From Bacteroidaceae bacterium (GTDB lineage: Bacteria > Bacteroidota > Bacteroidia > Bacteroidales > Bacteroidaceae): 64,000 nt of DNA. Within the stretch, counting starts at the first letter, position 1. Each line of letters begins with the position of its first letter. Of the stretch, positions 55,559 through 64,000 are shown in pieces. The notes beneath the pieces are model-generated. The model was not told the DNA's origin. It searched no databases and saw only the letters and a program-made list of their open reading frames with translations. Both the position numbers and the translations under genes were made by a program. The stretch spans positions 1-64,000 of the forward strand of contig JAFWAX010000017.1 in NCBI GenBank assembly GCA_017507385.1. The letters run 5' to 3'.

Positions 55559-56326
55559 TTAGTCAGCAAGCTTTGCCTTGATGAACTCGCGGTTGAGACG
55601 AGCGATGTTGGCGATTGTTTCGCACTTAGGACAAACGGCTTCGCAAGCACGAGTGTTGGTGCAGTTACCGAAGCCAAGTTCATCCATCTTGGCAACCATC
55701 GCCTTAGCTCGGCGTGCAGCTTCTACGCGACCCTGTGGGAGGAGTGCGAGCTGTGACACCTTAGATGAAACGAAGAGCATGGCTGAACCGTTCTTGCAGG
55801 CAGCAACGCAGGCGCCGCAACCGATGCAAGAAGCGCAGTCCATTGCTTCGTCAGCATCTTCTTTTGGAATGAGGATAGCGTTGGCATCCTGTGGCGCACC
55901 TGTACGCACTGTGGTGTAACCGCCTGCCTGGATGATTTTATCGAAAGCTGTACGGTCCACCATGCAGTCCTTGATGACAGGGAAACCTGCTGAACGCCAA
56001 GGCTCGATGGTGATAACGTCGCCTTCGTTGAACTTACGCATATAGAGCTGGCAAGTGGTAGCTCCACGCTCGGTCTTGCCGTGTGGTGTACCGTTGATGT
56101 AGAGCGAGCACATGCCGCAGATACCTTCGCGGCAGTCGTGGTCAAACACAAAAGGCTCCTTGCCTTCCTCAATCAACTGCTCGTTGAGGATGTCGAGCAT
56201 TTCAAGGAACGAAGTATCACCAGGGATGTCCTTCATTACCTTCTCTTCAAAATGAGCATTAGTGTCCTTAGGACCGTTCTGCTTCCAGTATTTAACTGTG
56301 AATTGCTTCAATACTTTTTCAGCCAT
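55559..56326 (-). CDS. frdB: Fumarate reductase / succinate dehydrogenase iron-sulfur subunit
   Basis: 255 residues. The N-terminal ferredoxin domain has the [2Fe-2S] Cys set C65, C70, C73 and a fourth at C92. The C-terminal domain has [14 protein letters not shown] (C164, C167, C170 among the ligands) and [12 protein letters not shown] for the [4Fe-4S] and [3Fe-4S] clusters. It passes electrons between the haem subunit FrdC and the flavoprotein FrdA on the cytoplasmic side. It starts 5 bp after the frdA stop. Confidence 0.95.
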   Translation of the reverse strand: MAEKVLKQFTVKYWKQNGPKDTNAHFEEKVMKDIPGDTSFLEMLDILNEQLIEEGKEPFVFDHDCREGICGMCSLYINGTPHGKTERGATTCQLYMRKFNEGDVITIEPWRSAGFPVIKDCMVDRTAFDKIIQAGGYTTVRTGAPQDANAILIPKEDADEAMDCASCIGCGACVAACKNGSAMLFVSSKVSQLALLPQGRVEAARRAKAMVAKMDELGFGNCTNTRACEAVCPKCETIANIARLNREFIKAKLAD

Positions 56327-56331
56327 GGTGA

Positions 56332-58314
56332 TTAGTTCTTGTAGTTACGTGTTTGTACCTTAATTGCTTCATACTCGAGTGGCTCCTTGATGAGCGTTGG
56401 AGCGATGCTTTCTGTACCTTCATACTTCCAGCAGCCTACATAGAAGAAGTTCTTGTCGTCGCGCTTAGCTTCGCCTTCTTCTGTCTGGTGCTCTTCGCGG
56501 AAGTGACCGCCACAAGACTCTTCGCGAGAAAGTGCGTCGTAGGCGATGAGCTTGCCCATCGTGATGAAGTCGTCGAGATGGATTGCCTTGTCAAGCTCAA
56601 TGTTGAGTCCGTCACGCTCTCCTGGAATAAAGAGGTTAGTGTCGAATTCCTTGCGAAGCTCGTCGAGGAGCTTGATACCTTTCTCAAGACCTTCCTTGGT
56701 ACGACCCATGCCGATGTATTCCCAGCAGATGTGGCCGAGCTCCTTGTGGATAGAGTCAACTGAACGCTTGCCCTTGATGTTCATGAGCTTCTGGATGCGC
56801 TCTTCTGTTGCCTTCTCAACTTCTGCAAACTCAGGAGCGTCAGTAGAGATGCGTGGCCAGATAGCCTGATCTGCGAGGTAGTTCTGGATTGTGTATGGAA
56901 GAACGAAGTATCCGTCTGCGAGACCCTGCATGAGGGCAGATGCACCGAGGCGGTTAGCTCCGTGGTCAGAGAAGTTACATTCACCGATAGCAAAGAGTCC
57001 AGGGATAGAAGTCTGGAGCTCGTAGTCAACCCAGATACCGCCCATTGTGTAGTGGATGGCAGGGAAAATCATCATTGGGTTGTAGTAGTCTGCGCCATTC
57101 ACTGTAGCACGCTTCTTGCCAGGGTTCACGTCTGTGATTTCCTCGTACATGTCGAAGAGGTTGCCGTAGCGCTGACGAATCACGTCGATGCCGAGACGCT
57201 GAATAGACTCTGAGAAGTCGAGGAAAACAGCAAGACCTGTGTTGTTCACACCGAAGCCCTTGTCGCAACGCTCTTTTGCTGCACGTGAAGCTACGTCGCG
57301 TGGAACGAGGTTTCCGAATGCTGGGTAGCGGCGCTCCAAGTAGTAGTCGCGGTCCTCTTCCGGAATCTCCCAGCCTTCCTTGGTGCCTGCCTGGAGAGCT
57401 TTTGCGTCTTCAAGTTTCTTTGGCACCCAGATGCGTCCGTCATTACGGAGTGACTCTGACATCAGCGTGAGCTTAGACTGCTTGTCGCCGTGAACAGGGA
57501 TGCAGGTTGGGTGAATCTGCACGTAGCATGGGTTTGCGAAATATGCGCCCTTGCGGTAGCAAGACATGGCAGCTGTAACGTTGCAGCCCATGGCGTTGGT
57601 AGAAAGGAAGTATGTGTTGCCGTAACCGCCTGTAGCGATAACGACTGCGTTGGCAGAGAAGCGCTCCAGCTTGCCTGTAACGAGGTTCTTGGCGATGATG
57701 CCGCGAGCCTTGCCATCGATGATGACAACATCAAGCATCTCATAACGTGTGTAAAGCTTCACCTTGCCTGCGTTCACCTGTGCAGAAAGGGCAGAGTAAG
57801 CGCCGAGGAGGAGCTGCTGTCCTGTCTGTCCCTTAGCGTAGAAAGTACGAGACACCTGAGCACCGCCGAATGAACGGTTTGCCAATGTGCCACCGTATTC
57901 ACGAGCGAAAGGAACGCCCTGTGCCACGCACTGGTCGATGATAGAGTTTGCCACTTCTGCCAGACGGTACACGTTAGCTTCGCGAGCACGATAGTCGCCG
58001 CCCTTCACTGTGTCGTAGAACAGACGGTAGATAGAGTCGCCGTCGTTCTGGTAGTTCTTGGCTGCGTTGATACCACCCTGTGCAGCAATAGAGTGCGCAC
58101 GGCGTGGTGAGTCCTGAATACAGAAATTGAGGACATTGAAGCCCATCTCGCCAAGAGATGCAGCTGCTGAAGCACCTGCCAAACCTGTACCAACGACGAT
58201 GACATCGAGCTTCAGCTTATTCTTTGGGTTCACCAGACGCTGGTGTGCTTTATAGTTCGACCACTTCTCAGCTACTGGTCCCTCTGGAATTTTAGAATCT
58301 ATGTTGATTGCCAT
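56332..58314 (-). CDS. frdA: Fumarate reductase / succinate dehydrogenase flavoprotein subunit
   Basis: 660 residues. The FAD-binding [10 protein letters not shown] opens the Rossmann fold, [15 protein letters not shown] carries the covalent-flavin His region, and [15 protein letters not shown] and RGDGRIW-like NDGRIWVP form the dicarboxylate site; [21 protein letters not shown] is the capping-domain return. In anaerobic Bacteroidota the enzyme mainly reduces fumarate as terminal electron acceptor, producing succinate. Middle gene of frdCAB. Confidence 0.96.
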   Translation of the reverse strand: MAINIDSKIPEGPVAEKWSNYKAHQRLVNPKNKLKLDVIVVGTGLAGASAAASLGEMGFNVLNFCIQDSPRRAHSIAAQGGINAAKNYQNDGDSIYRLFYDTVKGGDYRAREANVYRLAEVANSIIDQCVAQGVPFAREYGGTLANRSFGGAQVSRTFYAKGQTGQQLLLGAYSALSAQVNAGKVKLYTRYEMLDVVIIDGKARGIIAKNLVTGKLERFSANAVVIATGGYGNTYFLSTNAMGCNVTAAMSCYRKGAYFANPCYVQIHPTCIPVHGDKQSKLTLMSESLRNDGRIWVPKKLEDAKALQAGTKEGWEIPEEDRDYYLERRYPAFGNLVPRDVASRAAKERCDKGFGVNNTGLAVFLDFSESIQRLGIDVIRQRYGNLFDMYEEITDVNPGKKRATVNGADYYNPMMIFPAIHYTMGGIWVDYELQTSIPGLFAIGECNFSDHGANRLGASALMQGLADGYFVLPYTIQNYLADQAIWPRISTDAPEFAEVEKATEERIQKLMNIKGKRSVDSIHKELGHICWEYIGMGRTKEGLEKGIKLLDELRKEFDTNLFIPGERDGLNIELDKAIHLDDFITMGKLIAYDALSREESCGGHFREEHQTEEGEAKRDDKNFFYVGCWKYEGTESIAPTLIKEPLEYEAIKVQTRNYKN

Positions 58315-58435
58315 ATTTTTATAAGTTAAAACTAAAAGTTGAAAGCAGAATTGCCATCATCGATTCCATCAAACGACAGTCTCAATTAAATGGCTTTGAT
58401 CACTTTGATTTTTAGTTGTTTGTTGTTTGTTTTAC

Positions 58436-59143
58436 TTACATCTCAAAAGGAAGAACCTTGCCATCACAACCGCCAAGACAGTCTGGACATACCGCAAATG
58501 CGATTGCCACAATGGCAAAGAGAGCCATCACTACTGTTGACCAGATGTAGCCAATGTACTTCCAGCGGCAGAACCAAGTGTGTCCGCTCCAGCCCAGTGT
58601 CTGAAGTGCAGACCAGAAGCCATGAGTGAGGTGGAACCAAATTGCTACAATCCAGATAAGATAGAGCACGACGAAAACAGGGTTGGAGAAAGTACACTTA
58701 ATCCAACCAAATCCATCTGTTGGAGAAATCGCACCTTCTGCACCAATAATTTCAGCCCACATCATGTTATACCAGAAGTCCTTGATGTGAAGACAGAGAC
58801 CCAGAACAACGATGATGCCGAGAACGAGCATATTCTGGCTTGCCCATTCCACCATCTTAGGCTTCTCTGTGATGGCATACTTGTTGTTGCCGCGAGCCTT
58901 CTTGTTCTGCATTGTGAGGATGAAGGCGTAGAGAATGTGAATAGCCATGAGGCCTGCAAGTGCACATGTGGCAACGATTGCATACCAATTAGAGCCAAGC
59001 AATTCACAAATCTGGTTGTACGCCTCTGCACTGAAGAGTGCCACTACGTTCATGCATCCATGAAACGTCAGGAAGAGAATCAGCGCCAAGCCAGAAACAG
59101 ACATGATCACTTTTCTTCCGATTGAAGAGTTACATAACCACAT
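58436..59143 (-). CDS. frdC: Fumarate reductase cytochrome b subunit
   Basis: 235 residues, five membrane helices. Candidate haem-ligand histidines lie in FLTFHGCMN, MAIHILYAF, LHIKDFW and WFHLTHGFWSAL, consistent with the single-polypeptide di-haem (type B) quinone subunit used in Bacteroidota and epsilonproteobacteria. It exchanges electrons with menaquinone. First gene of the operon; 121 bp of AT-rich DNA separate it from frdA. Confidence 0.92.
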   Translation of the reverse strand: MWLCNSSIGRKVIMSVSGLALILFLTFHGCMNVVALFSAEAYNQICELLGSNWYAIVATCALAGLMAIHILYAFILTMQNKKARGNNKYAITEKPKMVEWASQNMLVLGIIVVLGLCLHIKDFWYNMMWAEIIGAEGAISPTDGFGWIKCTFSNPVFVVLYLIWIVAIWFHLTHGFWSALQTLGWSGHTWFCRWKYIGYIWSTVVMALFAIVAIAFAVCPDCLGGCDGKVLPFEM

Positions 59144-59207
59144 AAGAATGTTGAAAATTTAAGTTATTAATTGAGTTATTTATAGTATGCTGAATAAGAT
59201 GTAAGTG

Positions 59208-59238
59208 CAAAAATACCTTTATTTTCTCAAACACCCAA
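59208..59238 (-). promoter_or_regulatory. Promoter of frdCAB
   Basis: On the minus strand TTG (59236-59238), 20 nt, TATTTTTG (59208-59215) followed by C; 64 nt before the frdC ATG. Confidence 0.72.
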
Positions 59239-59493
59239 GCCTTTTGGGGAAAATGTTTGTTTTCCGCTTCCATTTTTGCCAACCCTTGTTTCACGATGTC
59301 CGAAATAGCTCATCCATCTTTACATTAATATATATGGAAAGCTTCGCCCACCACCCACCATCTTGCTCCAGCCATCAACAGAAAACAAAGACTGTGTGCG
59401 CACACAAAATCCGTGTTTTTACTGTGTGTACGCACACAAACATTGATTCATATCAATAAAATGGCAAAAAACAAAGAAAAAGAAGAAAAAATA
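59239..59493. other. Intergenic region with paired TGTGTG-CACACA dyads
   Basis: Between the frdC promoter (minus) and the promoter at 59494 (plus). It contains a perfect palindrome TGTGTGCGCACACA (59393-59406) and a near-copy TGTGTGTACGCACACA (59423-59438), spaced about 30 bp centre to centre (three helical turns). An ORF from 59461 exists but runs through the next promoter and is not supported. Confidence 0.6.
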
Positions 59494-59524
59494 TTGGCTG
59501 TATTTTCAAAACCCCATAACTTTG
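59494..59524 (+). promoter_or_regulatory. Promoter of the small-RNA/small-peptide unit
   Basis: TTG (59494-59496), 20 nt, TAACTTTG (59517-59524) followed by C: a full match. No ordinary gene follows, but a strong terminator lies at 60049-60087. Confidence 0.75.
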
Positions 59525-59735
59525 CATCGTCAACGAAGGAAAAGCAAGTCAAGTTGCAAGCGAGCACTCAACAAGCATCCCGAGACAATAAGGTAAAAAG
59601 AAAGTTAGTTATTCTATCATATAGGTTTTGGTAAAGGTATTAGATTTAGGTTAGTAAAAGATTGTTATTAGGGAGTTAGGTCCTCGTGAGAGGCCCTCCT
59701 CCAATTTTAGAAAATTAAGGTAAAACAACATATAA

Positions 59736-59798
59736 ATGAGCAGTTGCGCTGCCCCATCAAAGCAGAGCTGGCAAGATTGCTTAAATGTTTTAGGTTAG
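59736..59798 (+). CDS. Possible 20-aa peptide
   Basis: ATG AGC AGT ... encodes MSSCAAPSKQSWQDCLNVLG and a TAG stop. It has two cysteines and no membrane segment. No ribosome-binding site can be judged. Included because it lies in the same transcript as the 25-aa hydrophobic ORF; it may be noise. Confidence 0.25.
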   Translation: MSSCAAPSKQSWQDCLNVLG

Positions 59799-59864
59799 GT
59801 TAATAAGTTGGTTTAGTTAAAGTTAGAATCAGTAGTTATTAATTTTAGGAAAAGAGATTGTTTT

Positions 59865-59942
59865 ATGGAAATGATTACAGTAATCGCGGTTGCGGTTGTC
59901 GCTGTATCAGTGATTATCAGCAACATTTCAATCTTCAAATAG
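59865..59942 (+). CDS. Possible 25-aa membrane peptide
   Basis: Encodes 25 residues: EMITVIAVAVVAVSVIISN after the initiator Met, then ISIFK. It is a single hydrophobic helix long enough to cross a membrane, with a Lys at the end. An 11-bp stem overlaps its stop codon. The composition is like small membrane proteins and type I toxins, but no homologue can be claimed from sequence alone. Confidence 0.4.
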   Translation: MEMITVIAVAVVAVSVIISNISIFK

Positions 59943-60048
59943 CTCAAGATTGAAATCAGCAAAACATTCCGTAACAACTCAGTGCAATCCGGCACTTGAG
60001 TTTGCGGAAAAAGAGAGAAAGAACAAGAGTTAATTAAACAAATAAAAG

Positions 60049-60087
60049 AGCGGTGATTCACAATTAGAATCCCGCTTTCTTTTTTTG
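60049..60087 (+). terminator. Terminator of the small-RNA unit
   Basis: AGCGG-(T)-GATTC, 7-nt loop, GAATC-CCGCT, then TTCTTTTTTT: 10 bp with one bulge and a long U-run. Confidence 0.85.
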
Positions 60088-60638
60088 ACGAAAAATCCAA
60101 CATTTTTTCGATCCTCCAATCGAAATGTAGAGGCTGCAGATTTCCTCATCCGACGAAGGGTCGCAAGCCAAGAATAAAGAGCTTGCAAATCCAATGCGAA
60201 TTGGCAGAACGGAAGTGCCAATCTCCCATCGTCATTAACACGAATCCCATCTATTCATGCCACCATTTTCATCACTGCGATGACAGAATAAAAAACGAAT
60301 GATTAACCGTACCCCTCGGGTACGACGCACCGCACCCCTCGGGTCCGCCATGTCGTACCCGAGGGGTGCGGTTTTATAGGGAAGTGCTTTCCTCCTTGTT
60401 CCAATAGCGAGTTCCATCAATTTAAGCACAAGCTAATTCATCGAACCTACATTATTTATTACAATATGCCGATACCAACTTATAGAAAAATCCATGTGCC
60501 GCAGATGAGTTTTGCAAGAAGTGCATCTTTTGCCGCCTTTCGCTCCCATATCTCTCCAAAACATCAAAATATTGTACAAAAAAACTTAAAAAACACATTT
60601 TTTATAGGTTGAGGGCAGATAATCAGCAAAATAAAACC
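60088..60638. other. Intergenic region with a GC-rich hairpin element
   Basis: About 550 bp without a convincing gene. It contains the 69-bp hairpin element at 60305-60373. A minus-strand ORF (60030-60221) and a 48-codon plus ORF at 60466 lack support. Confidence 0.5.
60305..60373. repeat. 69-bp GC-rich hairpin element (CCCCTCGGGT)
   Basis: Arms AACCGTACCCCTCGGGTACG+AC and its complement at 60352-60373 pair over 22 bp with one mismatch. The 25-nt loop contains a third copy of the arm core (ACCGCACCCCTCGGGT). It stands out sharply from the AT-rich surroundings; no gene is attached to it. Confidence 0.8.
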
Positions 60639-60646
60639 TATCTTTG
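60639..60646 (+). promoter_or_regulatory. -7 box of the FKBP operon
   Basis: TATCTTTG followed by C, 100 nt before the ATG at 60747; -33 weak. Confidence 0.55.
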
Positions 60647-60746
60647 CACAAATTCACACACGAAAGCAATCGTTTTTGCCAAAGCGGTTGTGATGGAGAG
60701 CGTGTGGATAAGGATAGAAAAATATTAACTTAAAACAATAAATACA

Positions 60747-61610
60747 ATGAAGAAAATTTCTATGATGGCAGCAGCGGTTGCAATGACTGCCATGACTATG
60801 GTATCTTGCGACGGCGGCACTAATGCAAGCCTCAAGGATGGAGTTGACACACTTGCTTACAATCTTGGCGTAGCTCAGGCAGACGGCTTGAAGCAATACA
60901 TGACCATGCAGCTCGGCGTTGACTCTGCTTATATGGATGAGTTCATCAAGGGTGTGAAGGAAGGTGCAGTAAATGAGGTAGATGCAAAAAAGTCTGCTTA
61001 CATGAAGGGTCTTGAAGTTGGTGGCCAGGTGCAGCAGATGGCAAAAGGTCTCACTCAGGAAGTTTTTGCAGAAGACTCTACACAGAGCGTAAACGTGAAG
61101 AGCCTTCTCTCTGGTCTTGTTGCCGGTTTGAAGGGCACAGCAGGAATGACTGCTGACGAAGCTTATGAGAAGTTCAATTCACAGCTGGAGCCTATCCGCG
61201 AAGCTAACCTCGAGAAGCAGTATGGCGAAAACAAGGCCGCTGGTGAGAAATATCTGGAAGAGAACAAGGCTAAGGAAGGCGTAACTGTAACTGAAAGCGG
61301 CTTGCAGTACAAAGTGCTTGTTGCTGGCGACGGCGCACTGCCAACAGACACTTCAACAGTTCAGGTTAACTATGAAGGCAAGCTCATCGACGGCACAGTG
61401 TTCGACAGCAGCTACGAGCGCAACCAGCCATTCGCTGTAGATATGGCTCAGCCACGTGTTATCGAAGGCTGGGTTGAAGCTCTCAAGCTCATGCCAGCAG
61501 GTTCAAAGTGGGAAATCACCATTCCTCAGGAACTTGGCTACGGTTCTCAGAACATGGGACAGATTAAGCCATTCTCTACACTCATCTTCACTGTCGAGGT
61601 TCTAAAGTAA
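60747..61610 (+). CDS. FKBP-type peptidyl-prolyl isomerase, lipoprotein
   Basis: 287 residues. Lipoprotein signal ending TMVSC (lipobox), then an FKBP_N dimerisation domain of long helices (about 30-175) and a C-terminal FKBP domain (VQVNYEGKLIDGTVFDSSYE, AVDMAQPRVIEGWVEALKLM, FSTLIFTVEVLK). It should catalyse prolyl isomerisation and chaperone envelope proteins in the periplasm. 14 bp before a paralogue. Confidence 0.92.
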   Translation: MKKISMMAAAVAMTAMTMVSCDGGTNASLKDGVDTLAYNLGVAQADGLKQYMTMQLGVDSAYMDEFIKGVKEGAVNEVDAKKSAYMKGLEVGGQVQQMAKGLTQEVFAEDSTQSVNVKSLLSGLVAGLKGTAGMTADEAYEKFNSQLEPIREANLEKQYGENKAAGEKYLEENKAKEGVTVTESGLQYKVLVAGDGALPTDTSTVQVNYEGKLIDGTVFDSSYERNQPFAVDMAQPRVIEGWVEALKLMPAGSKWEITIPQELGYGSQNMGQIKPFSTLIFTVEVLK

Positions 61611-61624
61611 TTTGGCCATTGAAA

Positions 61625-62632
61625 ATGAAGAAGATACTTATGTTGACAATAACAGCGTTTGCCATGGCAAGCGCTGTTTTCGCACAGACAGAAGCAAAAG
61701 ACTCCCTCAAGGCTGCTGCCAAAGCGAAGAAAGCACAAGACGCTGCCGACTTGAAGGCATTCAAAGCCAAGCAGAAAGAAGAACTTGCCGCATTCATCGA
61801 GGCACAGAAGTCAGGCAAGCCAGCGCAAACAATCGAGAAGCCTGTCATGCAAAGCAGCGCAGACTCACTGGCATACATCTTTGGAGTCATGCAGTCAAGA
61901 GGACTGCAAGAGTATGCTTTACAGCAATTTAATGTTGACGAACAACTTTTGCCTAAATTTGCTGAAGGCATCTTTGCCCGTGTAAAGATAGACCCTAACA
62001 ACAAGGAGCAATCTGCCTATCAGGCAGGCAATCAAGTGGGCGGACAGATTCTCAACATGACACAGTCATTCTCTAAGGACTACTATGCAGCAGACGAAGG
62101 CATGAGCATTGACCCCTCCATTGTTGCAAGCGGCCTTGTTGCAGCTCTGCTTGGACAGGAAAAAATGCCGACTGACAGCGCCAACAAGATTTTCCAGGAA
62201 ACAATGACAGCACGCCAAGCAGCCAACAAAGAAAAACTTTACAGCGGCAACCGCGAGGCTGGCGAGAAGTTCCTCGAAGAAAATAAGAACAAGCCTGGTG
62301 TTGTAACTACAGCCAGCGGCTTGCAGTACAAGGTCATCACACAGGGAACAGGCGAGAAGCCAACCAGAACACAGAAAGCAAAAGTCAACTACGAAGGCAA
62401 GCTCATCGACGGCACAGTGTTCGATAGCAGCTACGAGCGTGGCGAACCCATTGCTTTCGGTGTAAATCAAGTGATTGACGGTTGGACAGAAGCACTTCTG
62501 ATGATGCCAGTCGGCTCAAAATGGGAACTCTACATCCCTTATCAGCTGGCATACGGCGACAGAGACACAGGCGGAAAAATCAAGCCTTATTCTGCACTCA
62601 TCTTCACCGTTGAACTTCTTGGAATTGAGTAA
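61625..62632 (+). CDS. FKBP-type peptidyl-prolyl isomerase, periplasmic
   Basis: 335 residues from the ATG at 61625. A Sec signal peptide ends SAVFAQ, with no lipobox, and is followed by a Lys/Ala-rich charged helix (about 25-60) absent from the upstream paralogue. FKBP_N helices and an FKBP domain (VNYEGKLIDGTVFDSSYERG, YSALIFTVELLGIE) complete it. A 53-bp stretch of the FKBP core is 51/53 identical in DNA to the upstream gene. Confidence 0.92.
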   Translation: MKKILMLTITAFAMASAVFAQTEAKDSLKAAAKAKKAQDAADLKAFKAKQKEELAAFIEAQKSGKPAQTIEKPVMQSSADSLAYIFGVMQSRGLQEYALQQFNVDEQLLPKFAEGIFARVKIDPNNKEQSAYQAGNQVGGQILNMTQSFSKDYYAADEGMSIDPSIVASGLVAALLGQEKMPTDSANKIFQETMTARQAANKEKLYSGNREAGEKFLEENKNKPGVVTTASGLQYKVITQGTGEKPTRTQKAKVNYEGKLIDGTVFDSSYERGEPIAFGVNQVIDGWTEALLMMPVGSKWELYIPYQLAYGDRDTGGKIKPYSALIFTVELLGIE

Positions 62633-62743
62633 CATCAGAAGTTTTCCAAAGTTCTTAAGTATATGAGTTTGCCATGCAAACTGCTTGAACTTCCAAACCT
62701 ATAAACTTGAGAACTCAAAAGCTTTAAAACTTAAAAATCTCAC

Positions 62744-64000
62744 ATGAAAAAATATCATATTATCAACAACGTAGTCGGTTGGGTTGTGTTCGCCATTGCT
62801 GCATTCACCTACTGCTCTACCATAGAACCCACGGCAAGCTTCTGGGATTGCCCTGAATTTATCACCACAGCAGCCAAACTGGAAGTTGGTCACCCACCTG
62901 GTGCACCATTCTTCATGCTCGTCGGCAATTTCTTTTCGCTCTTTGCCAACGATGCAAGCCAGATTGCTAAGATGATCAACATCATGAATGCACTGCTCAG
63001 TGCTGGATGTATCTTGTTCCTCTTCTGGAGCATCACGCATTTGGCTAAAAGTTTGCTTTTCAAGAAACAGGAAGAGCCATCTGTTGGCCAGTTGCTCGCC
63101 GTAATTGGCAGCGGTATTGCAGGTGCGCTCATCTACACTTGGTCAGACACCTTCTGGTTTTCAGCTGTTGAAGGCGAAGTATATGCTTTCTCCAGCTTCT
63201 TCACCGCACTGGTATTCTGGCTCATCCTCAAGTGGGAAGAAAACGCTGATGCGCCACACTCCGACCGCTGGCTTGTCTTCATCGCCTATCTGGTGGGACT
63301 TTCCATCGGCGTACACCTCTTGAACCTCCTCTGCATCCCTGCCATCGTGCTGGTTTTCTACTACAAGAAGAGCAAGAATCCAACAGGCAAAGGCTCGCTC
63401 ATGGTGCTGGGCGTCTCAGTCATCATCGTAGCAGCAGTGCTCTATGGCATCGTGCCAGGCATCGTAAAGATTGGCGGATGGTTTGAACTGCTGTTCGTCA
63501 ACACACTGGGAATTTCTTATAACATAGGACTTTACACTTATTTGACTCTGCTTGCCGCAGCACTCATCTGGGCATTGTGGGAGACCACAAAAGTGAAGAG
63601 CAACAAGAGGATGTACATCTCTTTCCTGACTTGTACCGCCCTGCTCGGCATCCCCTTCTACGGACATGGAGCCACGGCTGTCATCATAGGCATCATCGTG
63701 CTTGCAGCCATTGGATGTTTCCTGTTCTTCAGCAAGAAAGCCACTCCACGCATCCTCAACACCGTTATTCTCTGCATGACGGTAATGACCATCGGCTACA
63801 GCTCTTATGCCGTCATCGTCATCCGTTCTACCGCCAACCCTCCGATGGACCAAAACTCTCCAGAAGATGTCTTCACGCTGGGCGAGTATCTCGGTCGCGA
63901 GCAATACGGAGACCGCCCTCTCTTCTTTGGCCCAACCTACAAGTCTGAGCCAGAAGTGAAAGAAACAGGCATGGGAGAATTGATATACCAGACCGACTTA
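62744..64000 (+). CDS. DUF2723 membrane protein, 3' end beyond window
   Basis: At least 419 residues, open to the right edge. The N-terminal STIEPTASFWDCPEFITTAA and KLEVGHPPGAPFFMLVGNFF are the DUF2723 signature, with the acidic/proline loop that resembles PMT/GT-C glycosyltransferases (WSDTFWFSAVEGEVYAFSS). About ten membrane helices are visible. The family is suspected to be a lipid-linked sugar (O-mannosyl-like) transferase; Bacteroidota O-glycosylate many exported proteins, but the link is not proven. The start is the ATG after an AT-rich 111-bp gap. Confidence 0.88.
   Translation, partial: MKKYHIINNVVGWVVFAIAAFTYCSTIEPTASFWDCPEFITTAAKLEVGHPPGAPFFMLVGNFFSLFANDASQIAKMINIMNALLSAGCILFLFWSITHLAKSLLFKKQEEPSVGQLLAVIGSGIAGALIYTWSDTFWFSAVEGEVYAFSSFFTALVFWLILKWEENADAPHSDRWLVFIAYLVGLSIGVHLLNLLCIPAIVLVFYYKKSKNPTGKGSLMVLGVSVIIVAAVLYGIVPGIVKIGGWFELLFVNTLGISYNIGLYTYLTLLAAALIWALWETTKVKSNKRMYISFLTCTALLGIPFYGHGATAVIIGIIVLAAIGCFLFFSKKATPRILNTVILCMTVMTIGYSSYAVIVIRSTANPPMDQNSPEDVFTLGEYLGREQYGDRPLFFGPTYKSEPEVKETGMGELIYQTDL

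Larger units (their letters stand above)
59530..60087 (+). ncRNA. Candidate structured RNA with two tiny ORFs (promoter to terminator)
   Basis: Bounded by a consensus promoter and a rho-independent terminator, the ~560-nt unit has no ORF above about 25 codons starting inside it. Notable structures: a hairpin at 59671-59698 (GGTCCTC-GTGA-GAGGCC with flanking GGGAG/CTCC) within a T/A/G-rich stretch, and a second hairpin at 59925-59956 (ATTTCAATCTT / AAGATTGAAAT) overlapping the stop of the 25-aa ORF. It could be a small regulatory RNA, a dual-function RNA or a type I toxin-like unit; none is proven. Confidence 0.5.

Noticed and set aside
59461..59634. Plus-strand ORF of up to 57 codons (MAKNKEKEEK...)
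   Set aside because: Its start lies upstream of a consensus promoter that lies inside the ORF, and the Lys-rich sequence looks like translated AT-rich DNA.
60235..60429. Minus-strand 64-codon ORF
   Set aside because: It is read straight through the GC-rich hairpin element; no promoter and no recognisable composition.

Overview
The window reads as chromosomal DNA of a member of the Bacteroidota, most likely Prevotellaceae (Prevotella/Segatella type). The grounds are: many promoters with the Bacteroidota -7 box TAnnTTTG (often with a TTG near -33 at 19-20 nt spacing), a MurF-alanine racemase fusion, a type-B fumarate reductase (FrdCAB), ATP-type PEP carboxykinase, carboxynorspermidine dehydrogenase, type IX secretion (T9SS) components (PorZ, PorG) and large secreted proteins ending in a basic T9SS-like C-terminal signal. 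No rRNA, CRISPR array, integrase or transposase was seen. One tRNA (Pro, CGG) is present.

Layout. 1-5251: plus-strand surface-glycan cluster (GT14-like glycosyltransferase cut by the window edge, membrane acyltransferase, TagD-like cytidylyltransferase, stand-alone asparagine-synthase-like PP-loop enzyme, LicD, GNT-I-like glycosyltransferase). 5252-15711: accessory stretch with two DUF4143-type AAA ATPases, one flanked by 58-bp direct repeats, around two very large secreted proteins that share their 3' ends almost base for base. 15714-19922: prmC, then PorZ and a GT2 glycosyltransferase. 19912-25751 (minus): GSCFA protein, MurF-Alr, C10 (streptopain-like) protease and a fucosyltransferase-like gene, mostly joined by ATGA overlaps. 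25886-29907: gpmI, then a secreted protein gene broken by a run of nine G (a likely phase switch) and a small orphan peptide gene. 29923-32385 (minus): RNase R. 32515-35316: SDR epimerase, PAP2/Aur1-like enzyme, radical SAM protein.

35583-44822 is an envelope-assembly operon: DUF6242-like lipoprotein, PorG (T9SS), UppS, BamA, three Skp/OmpH paralogues, MurI and a lipoprotein. Then come tRNA-Pro, pckA, RNase HI, carboxynorspermidine dehydrogenase, recA, a YitT-family membrane protein, mutS (minus), a LbH acyltransferase (minus) behind a long structured leader, and frdCAB (minus). 59240-60746 has no convincing ordinary gene but holds a promoter-to-terminator unit of about 0.55 kb with two tiny ORFs, plus a GC-rich hairpin element. 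The window ends with two tandem FKBP-type prolyl isomerases and a DUF2723 membrane protein cut by the right edge.

The most unusual signals are: (i) three dispersed palindromic elements, each exactly 72 bp, one of them a perfect 36+36 palindrome, all just 3' of genes; (ii) the poly-G switch in a signal peptide; (iii) the ATPase gene between 58-bp direct repeats; (iv) the uncatalogued RNA/small-peptide unit at 59494-60087; and (v) the approximately 385-nt structured leader before the LbH acyltransferase.
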